From Sphingobacteriia bacterium (GTDB lineage Bacteria; Pseudomonadota; Alphaproteobacteria; Rickettsiales; 33-17), in NCBI GenBank assembly GCA_017304685.1, contig JAFKLR010000004.1, positions 488,841-552,840 of the forward strand: a stretch of DNA of 64,000 bases, written 5' to 3'. Under the pieces are notes generated by a model. The model was given only the letters and a program-made list of their open reading frames with translations, was not told the DNA's origin and did not search any database. Both the position numbers and the translations under genes were made by a program. This document shows, piece after piece, positions 27,664 through 36,651 of the stretch (positions within the stretch are counted from its first letter, which is position 1; every line of letters starts with the position of its first letter).

Positions 27664-28954
27664 CCTTTTTTACCATTTTTTGCGAGGAAAAACTATATAA
27701 GCTCAAGAAGATTAGAAGCATAAAGGTAATAGCAATTCCTGGCAAGTCGAAATCGTATTTAGCTAGAAAATTTAATGTTAATGGAGTAAATCCGCCAAAG
27801 ATAGATACACTTAAAGCATATAAAAACATTACCCCTCGGCAGCGTACTTCATATGGGAAAGATTTAAACATAACGATACTGCATATAGTTGCATTTACTC
27901 CAAGTAATGCTCCTAAAATAATAAACGCTAAATAATTTAAATAAGGGAGATTATTTTCAATAAGCATAAAACTTGGAATTATCAGCATTATCATAGAGAT
28001 AAGATTGGTTTGCATGATATTAAAAGGTTTTTTAAAATAATCGTGATAAAGACCCGCTAGAATACTTGAACTTGCTGTACTTAATAAAGCTAATATACCA
28101 AGAGCATAAACATCGGTTGTATTAAATCCTTGAGAAATTAAAAAGGGATTCATAAAAGCGTGTAAGGTATAAGACAATATTCCTAATACAGCTCCAAGGC
28201 TAAAAACGCATGCTGATTCCATTTTATAAGATTTAATAATTTTAGGTAAATCAGTAATGAGTATTTTTTTCTGAATATTCTTCTCTTCGACAATTGGTGG
28301 ATTGGTATCATGATGAGTTTTTTTAATTTTAAGACCTACATAACCAATTATACTACCAATTAAAAATGGTATGCGCCATGCATGTTCATAATCTGAAATT
28401 GAGACTAAATACCCCATAAGCATTGCAAATAGTACACCAATACCCCCGGCTGCCGTAAGGAGACCAGAAATAAAACCTAATTGAGAATTATCAGAGATTT
28501 CCATAGCATAAATTTTAGCGCCTTTTATTTCTCCACTAGCGCTTATACCTTGAAGAATTCTTGCCATAATTAAGATGAGAGGTGCAAATATTCCTATTTG
28601 ATCATAAGTAGGAAGAATTGAAATAATTAAAGAAGGAATAGACATAATTAACATTGAAAAATTTAACATTTTTCTTCTGCCGAATTTATCTCCATACCAT
28701 CCCCAAAAAATTGACCCTAGAGCTGCAAAAATAAACGAAACTGCAAAGCTTAAAAATCCTAGTACTATTGATACGTTAGGGTTTTCTGCGGGAAAGAATT
28801 TTGTAGAAATAATGCTTATCATTACAGCAAATAAAGTGTAGTCGTAAAGTTCCAATAAATGACCGAATGAACATAACGACACAACCTTAAGTTTTGTGGA
28901 TTTAAAATTATTTTTTGTAGCTAAACTCCAATTGTCAGTAGAAATCCTTTTCAT
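27647..28954 (-). CDS. MFS transporter, metabolite:proton symporter (ProP-like)
   Basis: 435 residues, 12 membrane segments. The MHS subfamily of the major facilitator superfamily is indicated by GSIFWGWYGDKFGRRKML in the loop between helices 2 and 3, and RILQGISASGEIKGAKIY in helix 4-5. ProP-type carriers move betaine, proline or organic acids; rickettsiae have many paralogues with differing substrates. It is the first gene of a three-gene operon with coaX and midA. Confidence 0.88.
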   Translation of the reverse strand: MKRISTDNWSLATKNNFKSTKLKVVSLCSFGHLLELYDYTLFAVMISIISTKFFPAENPNVSIVLGFLSFAVSFIFAALGSIFWGWYGDKFGRRKMLNFSMLIMSIPSLIISILPTYDQIGIFAPLILIMARILQGISASGEIKGAKIYAMEISDNSQLGFISGLLTAAGGIGVLFAMLMGYLVSISDYEHAWRIPFLIGSIIGYVGLKIKKTHHDTNPPIVEEKNIQKKILITDLPKIIKSYKMESACVFSLGAVLGILSYTLHAFMNPFLISQGFNTTDVYALGILALLSTASSSILAGLYHDYFKKPFNIMQTNLISMIMLIIPSFMLIENNLPYLNYLAFIILGALLGVNATICSIVMFKSFPYEVRCRGVMFLYALSVSIFGGFTPLTLNFLAKYDFDLPGIAITFMLLIFLSLYSFSSQKMVKKDATLS

Positions 28955-28987
28955 TTACAAAGCCTCATACACCTAGGGTTGAATGAC

Positions 28988-29015
28988 ATTATAATTAAAT
29001 AAAATATTTATTCAA
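28988..29015 (-). promoter_or_regulatory. Sigma-70 promoter of the transporter-coaX-midA operon, framed by a dyad
   Basis: On the minus strand TTGAAT (29015-29010) and TATAAT (28993-28988) are separated by 16 nt. An inverted repeat AGGGTTGA (28975-28982) / TCAACCCT (29017-29024) brackets the promoter almost exactly, suggesting an operator or a hairpin-forming site. Confidence 0.55.
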
Positions 29016-29123
29016 GTCAACCCTTTTAATACAAAACTAATATAAAAAAATAAAAATCGTTTTTTTGCTTAATAAGTTTTGTGCTTTTAAACTATTTATT
29101 TAGATAATTGTTTTGTATTTATT

Positions 29124-29816
29124 TTAATTATCATTCTTTAGCGAAAATTTGTCTAAAGAATTTTTAAAATGTTCAGGTAGTTCAGCGCTGATATTTAATG
29201 AGGGTTTATTTTTATAAAGAGGTATAGAAATTTGAGAAGCATGTAAATGTAGAGGAACTGAAATTTTATAGTCAGGATTACCATAAATCCAATCACCATA
29301 AATATGATGCCCTAAGTGAGCCATATGAATTCTTAATTGATGAGTCCTGCCAGTTTTAGGCATTAATTTTACAAAAGTAAAATCATTATTGCTTGCAATT
29401 ACTTCGTATTCAGTAATTGATTCTTTACCTTTTTCGTAATCAATTTTTACCCACCAATGGTGTTTTTTATCTGAAAGCGGAGCGATCGGCGCTGTGATTA
29501 TTCCTGATTGTTCCGGAAGACGTCCTACAACTAATGCTAGATAAGTTTTAGAAATTTTATTTTGATCGAAAAGTTTACCAAGTTCACGTAAGGGTTGGGC
29601 ATGCCTTCCTAACACTAAGCAACCTGTTGTGTCTTTGTCTAATCTATGTGCAAGTGATGGCAATTTAGGAAGACCAAATTTTAGATGTTCAAAATAGGGT
29701 TCTAAACTTGTAATGTTTCCCGAACCTTTATGAACTGGTATGCCGTAAGGTTTATTTAACACTAAAATTAATGCATCACGATATATTACTAAATCCTGTA
29801 TCTCTTCTTCAGTCAT
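29124..29816 (-). CDS. RluA-family RNA pseudouridine synthase
   Basis: 230 residues. It converts specific uridines in rRNA (or tRNA) to pseudouridine. The catalytic-loop motif SLAHRLDKDTTGCLVL holds the essential Asp. VLNKPYGIPVHKG and KLMPKTGRTHQLRIHMAHLG are the other family signatures. The N-terminal S4 RNA-binding domain seen in RluC/RluD is absent, so the target site cannot be assigned from architecture. It overlaps the downstream half of the operon: its start lies 8 nt inside the first rdgB-like gene. Confidence 0.92.
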   Translation of the reverse strand: MTEEEIQDLVIYRDALILVLNKPYGIPVHKGSGNITSLEPYFEHLKFGLPKLPSLAHRLDKDTTGCLVLGRHAQPLRELGKLFDQNKISKTYLALVVGRLPEQSGIITAPIAPLSDKKHHWWVKIDYEKGKESITEYEVIASNNDFTFVKLMPKTGRTHQLRIHMAHLGHHIYGDWIYGNPDYKISVPLHLHASQISIPLYKNKPSLNISAELPEHFKNSLDKFSLKNDN

Positions 29817-30426
29817 TTATATAAAAATTCTCTAATTTAGTTATTAATTCTTTAAAAATCTTACTGCGATAAAAATCTCTTATATTTTCCCCATCTTCTT
29901 CAAGCTCAGCAAATGTTTTATCGCTATTTTCTGGAAGGAAAATTGGTAAATATCCGTATCCCTCTATCTCATCACCTTTGGGAGGATAAAAGAATGTTCC
30001 TTTAATTTCACCATTTACCGTAATAATTTGGTTTTTAATTGGATTGTAAAAAGCTAAAGCCGTAACCATTTTTATAGGATAAGGTGGTTCAAAATCTTTT
30101 AACATTTCATTAATTTTATCAAAGGCTTTATAATAACTTCCACATTCCTCTTCTGCAAATCTTTTAGTTCTAACTCCAGGAAAATTTCCAAGTTGTGTAA
30201 CTACTAAACCAGAATCATCTGCAATAGTTGGAATGTTTGCTAAATCACCATAATATTTAGCTTTTAAGACTGCATTTTCTTCAAAAGTTTCACCAGTTTC
30301 CTCAGGTTCAGGTATTTTAAAATCTTTTGTAAAATATATTTGCCAATTTCTATTACCAAAATGCTTTAGCATTTCTCCTATTTTACCCTTACTATTAGTT
30401 CCAAATAGAATTTTTTGTAATTTCAT
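29809..30426 (-). CDS. RdgB/HAM1-family NTP pyrophosphatase, divergent paralogue
   Basis: 205 residues. The family removes ITP, dITP and XTP from nucleotide pools. Preserved: FGTNSKGKIGEML, TFEENAVLKAKYYG and the catalytic IADDSGLVV. Altered: the C-terminal GFGYDP is GYGYLP, and the nearly universal SHR motif is lost (ENIRDFYRS). It is the second of two tandem copies on the minus strand; the companion keeps SHR. Divergence suggests changed specificity or reduced activity. Confidence 0.85.
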   Translation of the reverse strand: MKLQKILFGTNSKGKIGEMLKHFGNRNWQIYFTKDFKIPEPEETGETFEENAVLKAKYYGDLANIPTIADDSGLVVTQLGNFPGVRTKRFAEEECGSYYKAFDKINEMLKDFEPPYPIKMVTALAFYNPIKNQIITVNGEIKGTFFYPPKGDEIEGYGYLPIFLPENSDKTFAELEEDGENIRDFYRSKIFKELITKLENFYIND

Positions 30427-30445
30427 GAAATTTTACCTAATATTT

Positions 30446-31039
30446 TTAGTTAATCTCTTTTAATTTGCTGAAAAGGTCTTTAACTGCTGAGCTTCTGTGA
30501 CTAATTTTATTTTTTTCTTCTTCCTCAAGTTCAGCTAATGTTTTATTATAACCTTCCGGAATAAAAACTGGTAAATATCCAAATCCTGTTCCTCGAGGAG
30601 GATAACAAAATTCACCTTTTAAACTACCGCTTCCAGTAATTGTTATATTTTTATCAGGCATGTATAATACTAGTGAAGTAATAAATTCAGCAGGATGAGG
30701 TGAGGCATGACTCTTAAGCATTTCATTAAGAGAGTCAAAAGCTTCTTTATAGCCACCACATTCATCAGCAAATCTTTTTGTATTTATTCCGGGGAAGCTA
30801 CTTAATTGATTAAATATAATTCCTGAATCATCTCCTAAGCTTGGTAATTCAGTTAATTTACCATAATACATAGCTTTAATAAGAGCATTTTCTTCAAACG
30901 TATTTCCTATTTCTTCAGGGTCAGGATAGTTTAAATCAGAGGCTAGGGTAACTTTAATGTTTTTATAAGGGATTAAGGCAAGTAAATCTTTGATTTTACC
31001 TTTATTAGTACTACCTATTACTAATTCTTTTAGTTCCAT
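30446..31039 (-). CDS. rdgB: RdgB/HAM1-family XTP/dITP diphosphatase
   Basis: 197 residues, the usual length. GSTNKGKIKDLL, TFEENALIKAMYYG, LGDDSGIIF and FPGINTKRFADECGG match the house-cleaning nucleotide pyrophosphatases. The C-terminal KNKISHRSSAVKDL is intact, though GFGYDP reads GFGYLP. It is the better candidate of the two for the canonical RdgB function. The stop is 19 nt before the paralogue start; with the pseudouridine synthase they form a three-gene operon. Confidence 0.88.
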   Translation of the reverse strand: MELKELVIGSTNKGKIKDLLALIPYKNIKVTLASDLNYPDPEEIGNTFEENALIKAMYYGKLTELPSLGDDSGIIFNQLSSFPGINTKRFADECGGYKEAFDSLNEMLKSHASPHPAEFITSLVLYMPDKNITITGSGSLKGEFCYPPRGTGFGYLPVFIPEGYNKTLAELEEEEKNKISHRSSAVKDLFSKLKEIN

Positions 31040-31178
31040 AATATCATATTTTTTTAATTAAAAATTACATAATAGACAGTAATTTTAATAATAAAAGATA
31101 AATTTTTCTATAAACCTCTTATCAAAATCATTAAAAAGTGGTAGAGTGTTAAACCATTAAGAAACTATTGGGGGTTGT

Positions 31179-31997
31179 ATGTTAAGCAGTTATATAGGTT
31201 TTTTTAGTGCTTTAAACTTTGAATATAATATGGTTACTGATAGAAAAATTTTAAAACCAGAGGAAAAAAAGAATTTAAAAACTCAGATCCTTTATAAAGC
31301 TTTTAATATCGACATGAAAATCAATTTATTTAAGCAAGCAGCTTTAAGGGCAATAAATAAAGATGATTATAAAAATTTTAATAAACTATATAACGACCAA
31401 CGAGGATTAATTCCTATTAATGATAAAGAAAAATCTAAAGATATATTTTTATCATTAGCACCGGAATCAAAAATTATTAAAATGAATCCGTTAACTATTA
31501 TTACCAGTTATAATTATTTAAATACTATTTTTAGAAGCGAGAAAATTAAACTTATCCATATGATTGTGCATGAAGTTTTAATTAATTACTTTTATGGATT
31601 ATTATTTGGATATAAATACTATTATAAAGCATCTTTAGAAGCTATAAGAAATATTGATATGTATATAAAGCAATTTGAAAATTTAGAATTAAATAATGAG
31701 TATACCTTAATGATTCAAACCTTAAATGAAGCGCGTATTGTTAATTTATTAGATGCCGAAGTAAATTGTAATAAAGAATTACTTATTAAAACTATAGGCT
31801 CAAATGATTTCAATAAATATACTAATGATCTAAAGAGCTATGTACAAAATAAAGAATTTAATCCACAATTTGTTCTTGAATTTGCACAAAAATTATATGC
31901 TACTATTCGTAGTTATAAACAGTTAAAAGGTGAATCAAATAAATTAGGTTTTAGATATAATAATCAAGTATTAAATCAAACAATTAATTACTTATAA
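31179..31997 (+). CDS. Unknown protein
   Basis: 272 residues, not recognised. It is hydrophilic, rich in Lys, Asn, Tyr and Ile, mostly helical by eye, with no signal peptide, cysteine cluster or obvious repeat. A mildly hydrophobic stretch near 125-145 (MIVHEVLINYFYGLLFGYKYYY) is probably a buried helix rather than a membrane span. ATG follows TTGGGGGTTG. It stands alone, converging on rph, with a perfect palindromic terminator overlapping its stop codon. Probably lineage-specific. Confidence 0.7.
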   Translation: MLSSYIGFFSALNFEYNMVTDRKILKPEEKKNLKTQILYKAFNIDMKINLFKQAALRAINKDDYKNFNKLYNDQRGLIPINDKEKSKDIFLSLAPESKIIKMNPLTIITSYNYLNTIFRSEKIKLIHMIVHEVLINYFYGLLFGYKYYYKASLEAIRNIDMYIKQFENLELNNEYTLMIQTLNEARIVNLLDAEVNCNKELLIKTIGSNDFNKYTNDLKSYVQNKEFNPQFVLEFAQKLYATIRSYKQLKGESNKLGFRYNNQVLNQTINYL

Positions 31998-32023
31998 AAT
32001 AATATTTTTAAAAATATTATTTT
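31996..32023. terminator. Perfect bidirectional terminator shared by two convergent genes
   Basis: A 14-bp perfect AT-only palindrome with no loop bases (31996-32009 / 32010-32023) overlaps the TAA of the 272-residue gene and the stop of rph. T-rich tracts flank it on both strands. Confidence 0.65.
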
Positions 32024-32738
32024 AATTTTTCAAAGCTTCTTTTTGCATTTCAATGAGTTTTTTTATTCCTTCTTCAGCAAATGATAACATTTGCATAAAT
32101 TGTTCTTTTTTGAAAGGGTTTTCTTCGCCAGTAGCTTGAATTTCAATTAAATCACCATTTCCATTCATTACAAAATTAGAATCAACTTCTGCTTTACTAT
32201 CTTCTTGATAATCTAAATCTATTATTACTTCATTATTTAAAATACCACATGACACAGCAGCTATTTCAGTAATGATTGGAAATTTATTTATTGTTTTTCT
32301 ATTTAGAAGAGTTTTACATGCTTGATACAAAGCTATATATCCACCAGTAATTGCTGCAGTACGTGTTCCACCATCTGCTTGTATTACATCGCAATCAACA
32401 ATGATTTGTCTTTCGCCTAGAGCAACTAAATCTACGGCATTTCTTAAAGATCTGCCTATTAATCTTTGGATTTCTTGAGTTCGTCCTGATTGTTTACCCT
32501 GGGCGGCTTCTCTTTTCATACGTGAATGAGTTGAACGAGGAAGCATTCCATATTCTGCTGTAACCCAACCATAACCTTTATTCTTTAAAAATGGAGGGAC
32601 CATTTCATCAACGCTTGCTGTACAAAGTACATGTGTGTTTCCATACATTATAAGGCAGGAACCTTCAGCATGTGCTGAAACATTTGTTTGTATTTTAATT
32701 GGTCTTAATTCGTTACTAGATCTATTAAAAGAACGCAT
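32022..32738 (-). CDS. rph: Ribonuclease PH
   Basis: 238 residues from the ATG at 32738. It is a phosphorolytic 3'-5' exonuclease that trims tRNA 3' ends. Family motifs: [16 protein letters not shown] at the N-terminus, [46 protein letters not shown], and [19 protein letters not shown] with the phosphate- and metal-binding residues. An upstream in-frame ATG at 32771 would add 11 residues. AGGTAGGA just before 32738 and the standard 238-residue length favour the later start. Confidence 0.95.
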   Translation of the reverse strand: MRSFNRSSNELRPIKIQTNVSAHAEGSCLIMYGNTHVLCTASVDEMVPPFLKNKGYGWVTAEYGMLPRSTHSRMKREAAQGKQSGRTQEIQRLIGRSLRNAVDLVALGERQIIVDCDVIQADGGTRTAAITGGYIALYQACKTLLNRKTINKFPIITEIAAVSCGILNNEVIIDLDYQEDSKAEVDSNFVMNGNGDLIEIQATGEENPFKKEQFMQMLSFAEEGIKKLIEMQKEALKN

Positions 32739-33058
32739 AAATCCTACCTTTTTTAATTTAATAAGGCGCATAATAAATTAATATTGGAAGAATGTCTATA
32801 AAGATAATATTAGTTAGGTTTTCGAGGAAAATTTTTGTAAAAACATTTTTTATTATGTTACAATTATGTGTTGAACTATTAATTATGTTAAGGAACAGAA
32901 TAGTATCAAATTAAACATTATAAATTGGAAAGATGTATTGAGTTTAGGAAAAGCACGTTAACCTAAAAATATCTCTAATAACTTCTAGTGCTAATCTTCT
33001 TATGTAACCCTAATTATTTAAAATAAAATAGAGCGATAGTACAAAAGGATAGTTAGAA
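32739..33058. other. Gap between the histidine kinase stop and rph
   Basis: About 320 AT-rich bases. Apart from the rph ribosome-binding site (AGGTAGGA, minus strand) I see no open frame with coding character, no tRNA-like sequence, and no convincing terminator for the kinase. TTGTAA/TTACAA flank a 17-nt centre at about 32835-32865 but make only a weak dyad. Confidence 0.4.
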
Positions 33059-34282
33059 TTAAGATGGTAAAATAAAGGAAAAAGTTGCTCCTTTATTTTT
33101 ATTATTTTTAGCCCAAATTTTTCCTAAATGGGTTTCAATTATTTTACGTGAAACTGAAAGACTAAGGCCTCGTCCACTTGCAGGAGATTTAGTACGAGTA
33201 CTTTGTGAAAATGGGTCAAAAATAACTTCGAGTTCTTCTTCAGGAATACCAATTCCTTCATCTGAAATTGAAACTATAATCCCTTTAATTACACTGCCAT
33301 CATCTTTTAATTCTTTTCCATATTTAACATTAATTGAAATAATACCTTCACTTGTATATTTAATTGCATTTCCAAGTAAATTTCTAATTACTTGTTTAAC
33401 TTTAAATCTATCTCCTTCAATGATAGGAAAAGGTATATTACAGTTAAGTGCAATATTAATATTTTTCTTTAATTTTATTATTTCACTTTCTTCCATTACC
33501 TCTTTTATTATTTCTTCAAGGTTAAATTTTTCCAAGTTTAAATGAATTTTTCCAGTTTCAAATTTGGAAAGATCAAATATATTACTTACAAATGTATAAA
33601 ATCTATCAACTGCATTATTAAGTTTTTTTAAAATCTCTATTTTTTTATCTTCAGAAAAATCATTCCAATGTTCGTATAAAGCTTTACAATAGGCAATTAT
33701 GCCTGTTATGGGGGTTCTAATTTCATGATTGAGATTTGCTAAAAATTCTTTTTTAATTAATAGTGCTTCCTCAAGCTCACGCGTTCTTTCTTTTACTCTT
33801 TTTTCAAGCATATCTACTACAGACTTTTGAATAGATTCTCTATTACGAGAAAACAACATGCCTATAAGGGTTGAAAAAAATGTTACATAAATGAATAGGT
33901 AAAACTTATGGGGGTTATTAAATATTATTTTGATATTTTCATAGCCTACTAATTTTGTATATAATATATATCCTAAGCTAATTCCTACTGCAAGTAATGC
34001 AATAAAGCTTATCCAATCCACTAGCATTGCAAGAAGAAATAATGAAAGAGCTATGTTTATTAACCATTCATATGAGCCATTATTATAAAGAAATAAAAAT
34101 GAAGTTAAAAATGGCAAAGAATACATTAAAGTTAAATGCCAATATAAAGGTAAGTAATTAGTAAATGGCTTGCTCCACATATCGTGGATGATAAGCCCAA
34201 AGGCAAGAATACCTGCAATAAACCTTAATATTATCGATATGTCCTGCTGCATAAAAGTTATTGAATTATTAGCAGACCACAT
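33059..34282 (-). CDS. Membrane sensor histidine kinase, N-terminus uncertain
   Basis: 407 residues from the first ATG. Five membrane helices fill residues 18-143. A short coiled coil (about 150-175) leads into the HisKA domain, with phosphoacceptor His186 in LANLNHEIRTPITG. The ATPase domain follows: N box RNLLGNAIKYT, G1 DEGIGIPEEEL, F box FDPF, and an unusual G2 box GRGLSLSV in place of GxGLGL. No receiver domain is attached. The frame continues upstream without a stop for 61 codons and adds what looks like a sixth, first helix, so this start is probably not the natural N-terminus. Confidence 0.85.
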   Translation of the reverse strand: MWSANNSITFMQQDISIILRFIAGILAFGLIIHDMWSKPFTNYLPLYWHLTLMYSLPFLTSFLFLYNNGSYEWLINIALSLFLLAMLVDWISFIALLAVGISLGYILYTKLVGYENIKIIFNNPHKFYLFIYVTFFSTLIGMLFSRNRESIQKSVVDMLEKRVKERTRELEEALLIKKEFLANLNHEIRTPITGIIAYCKALYEHWNDFSEDKKIEILKKLNNAVDRFYTFVSNIFDLSKFETGKIHLNLEKFNLEEIIKEVMEESEIIKLKKNINIALNCNIPFPIIEGDRFKVKQVIRNLLGNAIKYTSEGIISINVKYGKELKDDGSVIKGIIVSISDEGIGIPEEELEVIFDPFSQSTRTKSPASGRGLSLSVSRKIIETHLGKIWAKNNKNKGATFSFILPS

Positions 34283-34465
34283 AAAATAAGGAATGAAAAA
34301 ACTTGCAATAGCAAATATACCAAAAGATTTATAGTGAGCCCCATAATATGAGACTCTTCTATTTGAAAACCTTAATACATTATTGAAATTAGGAATATAT
34401 TTGTAGTAATTGCTTTGTAAGTATCTTAACTTAGGTGTTATACTCCAACCATTTTTTTTTGAGGG
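34283..34465 (-). other. Open, coding-like 5' extension of the histidine kinase lacking a usual start
   Basis: Translating upstream of the ATG at 34282 in the same frame gives 61 codons before a TGA at 34468-34466. The region encodes a plausible protein, including LRFSNRRVSYYGAHYKSFG and then a hydrophobic helix FGIFAIASFFIPYFMW, like the first helix of CqsS/LqsS-type six-helix sensors. It contains no ATG, GTG, TTG or CTG codon. Its distal 28 nt overlap the symporter gene in the -1 frame, including nine A's (34452-34460). Options are a rare start (ATT/ATA), -1 frameshifting, a lost start, or a sequence error. Confidence 0.6.
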
Positions 34466-35898
34466 TCAAATCCTTCAAAATTTTCCTGAAGTACATTAGG
34501 TTTATAAAGTTTTTCAGGTGCTAATTTATGATAATATAAACTAGCTAAAGTAAATACCGTTAAATTAGTAGCTAATGCCGGCATTACACTATCTACACCA
34601 GTTCTTGCTTCAATATCAAAAATTGCCCATATCACTACAGTAGTAAGACCGCCAAGTGCGCCTAAAATAAATGTTTTAGCATTTGATCTAATTCCTAGTA
34701 CTGCTCCATAAAGAGGTACTACCATAACTGCTCCCCATAATACCCATGATTTAATCATTGCTTCAGTAATACTTTTGAATTGAATAGCAAATATAATAGA
34801 TAAACATCCAATGGTTAAAGTTGAAAGTTTAGTAATGAATAATTCTTGCTTACTACTTAAAGGAGTTTTGCGAGATGGATTAACAATATCATGAATTATC
34901 GCGACACTTGAATTATTTAAATAAGAATCTGCAGTCGACATAACAACTGCGAGTAATCCTGCTATACCTAATCCTTTTATTCCTAATGGAAGATAATTAT
35001 TTATTACAAAATATAAAACTTTATTTGGATCTAAATTAGGGTTTAAAACAAGCGCAGAAAGTGCAGTTTGACCGCATATAATATAGAAAAGTAACATTAC
35101 AAAAGCTGTAGCTTTAAATGAACTTACAATTTGATTTCTATCTCTTGCCATTAAAACTCTTTGAATCAAACAGGAATCCCAAAAAGGAATAGCGAAGAAG
35201 AAAAATAAAGTTAAATATTCAATAGGTTTTCCATAATTTGGAAATAATTTAAAATGTTCGGCTGGTACATTATCAAGTAATACCTTGTATCCACCAACTT
35301 GTCCTAGTGCAACATTTGCAATTAAAGGAATTGCTACTACAAAAAATGCAAATTGAAGTACGTCAGTATAAGTTACAGCTTTTATTCCACCAAAAGAGGA
35401 GTAAGCAACAACAATACCTGCTCCGATCATAATTCCAAGTACTGGCGAAATATCAAAAAACTCATTAAATAAATAACCAACTGCACGTATTTGAGAGCCT
35501 ACCATTCCAATACTGCAAATCGCTACACAGATACCAGCAATTGTTCTAACTTTTGGACCATACCAACGCGTTAGCATTTCAGCCGTACTTAATGAACCTT
35601 TAAACTTTATTATTTTAGGAGCGAGTAATTGAAAAATAAAAATTGCAACTACACCACCTAGGAAGATGAAAATCCAAACAATACCAAATTGATAAACTTT
35701 TTCATGGGTTCCAATTGCAGAACCAGCTCCAATCCAAGTAGCTGTAATTGTTGCGGTTAAAGTTGAGGTAGAAAATTTATAATCTCCTACTGCATATTCT
35801 TTCATATTTTTGATATTACGACCAGCATACATACCAATAAAAAGAGTTGTAGCAAGGTAAAGAAGCACAATTATTGAGTCAAAGTTTAAATGCTCCAT
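34438..35898 (-). CDS. Sodium:solute symporter (SSS/SLC5 family)
   Basis: 486 residues with 12-13 membrane helices. SSS hallmarks: GMYAGRNIKNMKEYAVGDYK after helix 1, TATWIGAGSAIGTHEKVYQFG in helix 2, AYSSFGGIKAVTYTDVLQF in helix 5-6, and AVVMSTADSYLNNSS in helix 8, contributing the Na+ site serines. Members import proline, pantothenate, sugars or others; the substrate is not readable. Its last codons run into a nine-A stretch, where the -1 frame continues into the histidine kinase. CbrA-type sensors fuse an SLC5 transporter to a kinase, so functional coupling is plausible. Confidence 0.92.
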   Translation of the reverse strand: MEHLNFDSIIVLLYLATTLFIGMYAGRNIKNMKEYAVGDYKFSTSTLTATITATWIGAGSAIGTHEKVYQFGIVWIFIFLGGVVAIFIFQLLAPKIIKFKGSLSTAEMLTRWYGPKVRTIAGICVAICSIGMVGSQIRAVGYLFNEFFDISPVLGIMIGAGIVVAYSSFGGIKAVTYTDVLQFAFFVVAIPLIANVALGQVGGYKVLLDNVPAEHFKLFPNYGKPIEYLTLFFFFAIPFWDSCLIQRVLMARDRNQIVSSFKATAFVMLLFYIICGQTALSALVLNPNLDPNKVLYFVINNYLPLGIKGLGIAGLLAVVMSTADSYLNNSSVAIIHDIVNPSRKTPLSSKQELFITKLSTLTIGCLSIIFAIQFKSITEAMIKSWVLWGAVMVVPLYGAVLGIRSNAKTFILGALGGLTTVVIWAIFDIEARTGVDSVMPALATNLTVFTLASLYYHKLAPEKLYKPNVLQENFEGFDPQKKMVGV

Positions 35899-36013
35899 AA
35901 GATTCTACCTATAAAATAGTTAATAATTTTTCATATTAAATTAACTTTATTTTTTTTTCAATAATAGATTGAAAAAATTTAATAATATATTAATTTTTGG
36001 GATTGTTAAAATT

Positions 36014-36047
36014 AAAAAAGCTTAAAGATTTTTCTTTAAGCTTTTTT
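36014..36047 (-). terminator. Terminator after grpE
   Basis: A perfect 15-bp stem (36014-36028 with 36033-36047, 4-nt loop) made of AAAAAAGCTTAAAGA and its complement, 26 nt beyond the grpE stop. On the minus strand it ends in TTTTTT. Confidence 0.85.
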
Positions 36048-36072
36048 ATTATGATATGATTTTAATTTTGTA

Positions 36073-36651
36073 TTAGCTTTCTTTTACAACCATAACCATT
36101 GCTGGACGAAGAACACGGTCGTGTAGCATATAACCGTTTTGTAATACTTGGCCAATAGTGCCGGCGGGAAGTTCGTTATTTTCGATCTGACTTACGGCTT
36201 GATGTAAGTTATGATCAAAAGCATCGCCGAGTTTTGGTTGAACAATAATAATTTTGTGTTTTTCAAAAGCATTATGTAATTCTTTTTGAGTCATTACAAC
36301 GCCTTCTAATATGCTTTTAATAACTTTGTCTTCAATTTTATCAATATCGAAATTAGAAAGAGCTCTAAAAAGATTTTCAGATACATTAATAAGATCTTTG
36401 GCAAAGCTTGATACAGCATATTTTGCAGTATCTTCAATTTGCTTTTCCATTCTTTTACGTAAGTTTTCACTTTCAGCAACAGCTCTTAATAATTGATCTT
36501 TAAGTTGATTTATTTGTTCTTGAGCTTTATTTGAAGGTTCAGGAGATTCTGAAACTTCTTCTGGTTGAGCTTCGCTTGCATTTTCTTTTTCTTGATTTTC
36601 TTCAGAAGAGTTAAGTTCTTGATCTTTAATATTATCCATAAAAAATACCAT
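36073..36651 (-). CDS. grpE: GrpE nucleotide exchange factor of DnaK
   Basis: 192 residues (188 if translation starts at the second ATG, 36639). GrpE releases ADP from DnaK and works in the same folding network as Hsp20. It has an acidic disordered N-terminus (about 1-45), a long coiled-coil helix with LRAVAESENLRKRMEKQIEDTAKYA split over about 60-85, and the C-terminal beta wing with AFDHNLHQAV and GYMLHDRVLRPAMVMV. Neither candidate ATG has a clear Shine-Dalgarno. Both lie within or right after a large hairpin. Confidence 0.95.
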   Translation of the reverse strand: MVFFMDNIKDQELNSSEENQEKENASEAQPEEVSESPEPSNKAQEQINQLKDQLLRAVAESENLRKRMEKQIEDTAKYAVSSFAKDLINVSENLFRALSNFDIDKIEDKVIKSILEGVVMTQKELHNAFEKHKIIIVQPKLGDAFDHNLHQAVSQIENNELPAGTIGQVLQNGYMLHDRVLRPAMVMVVKES

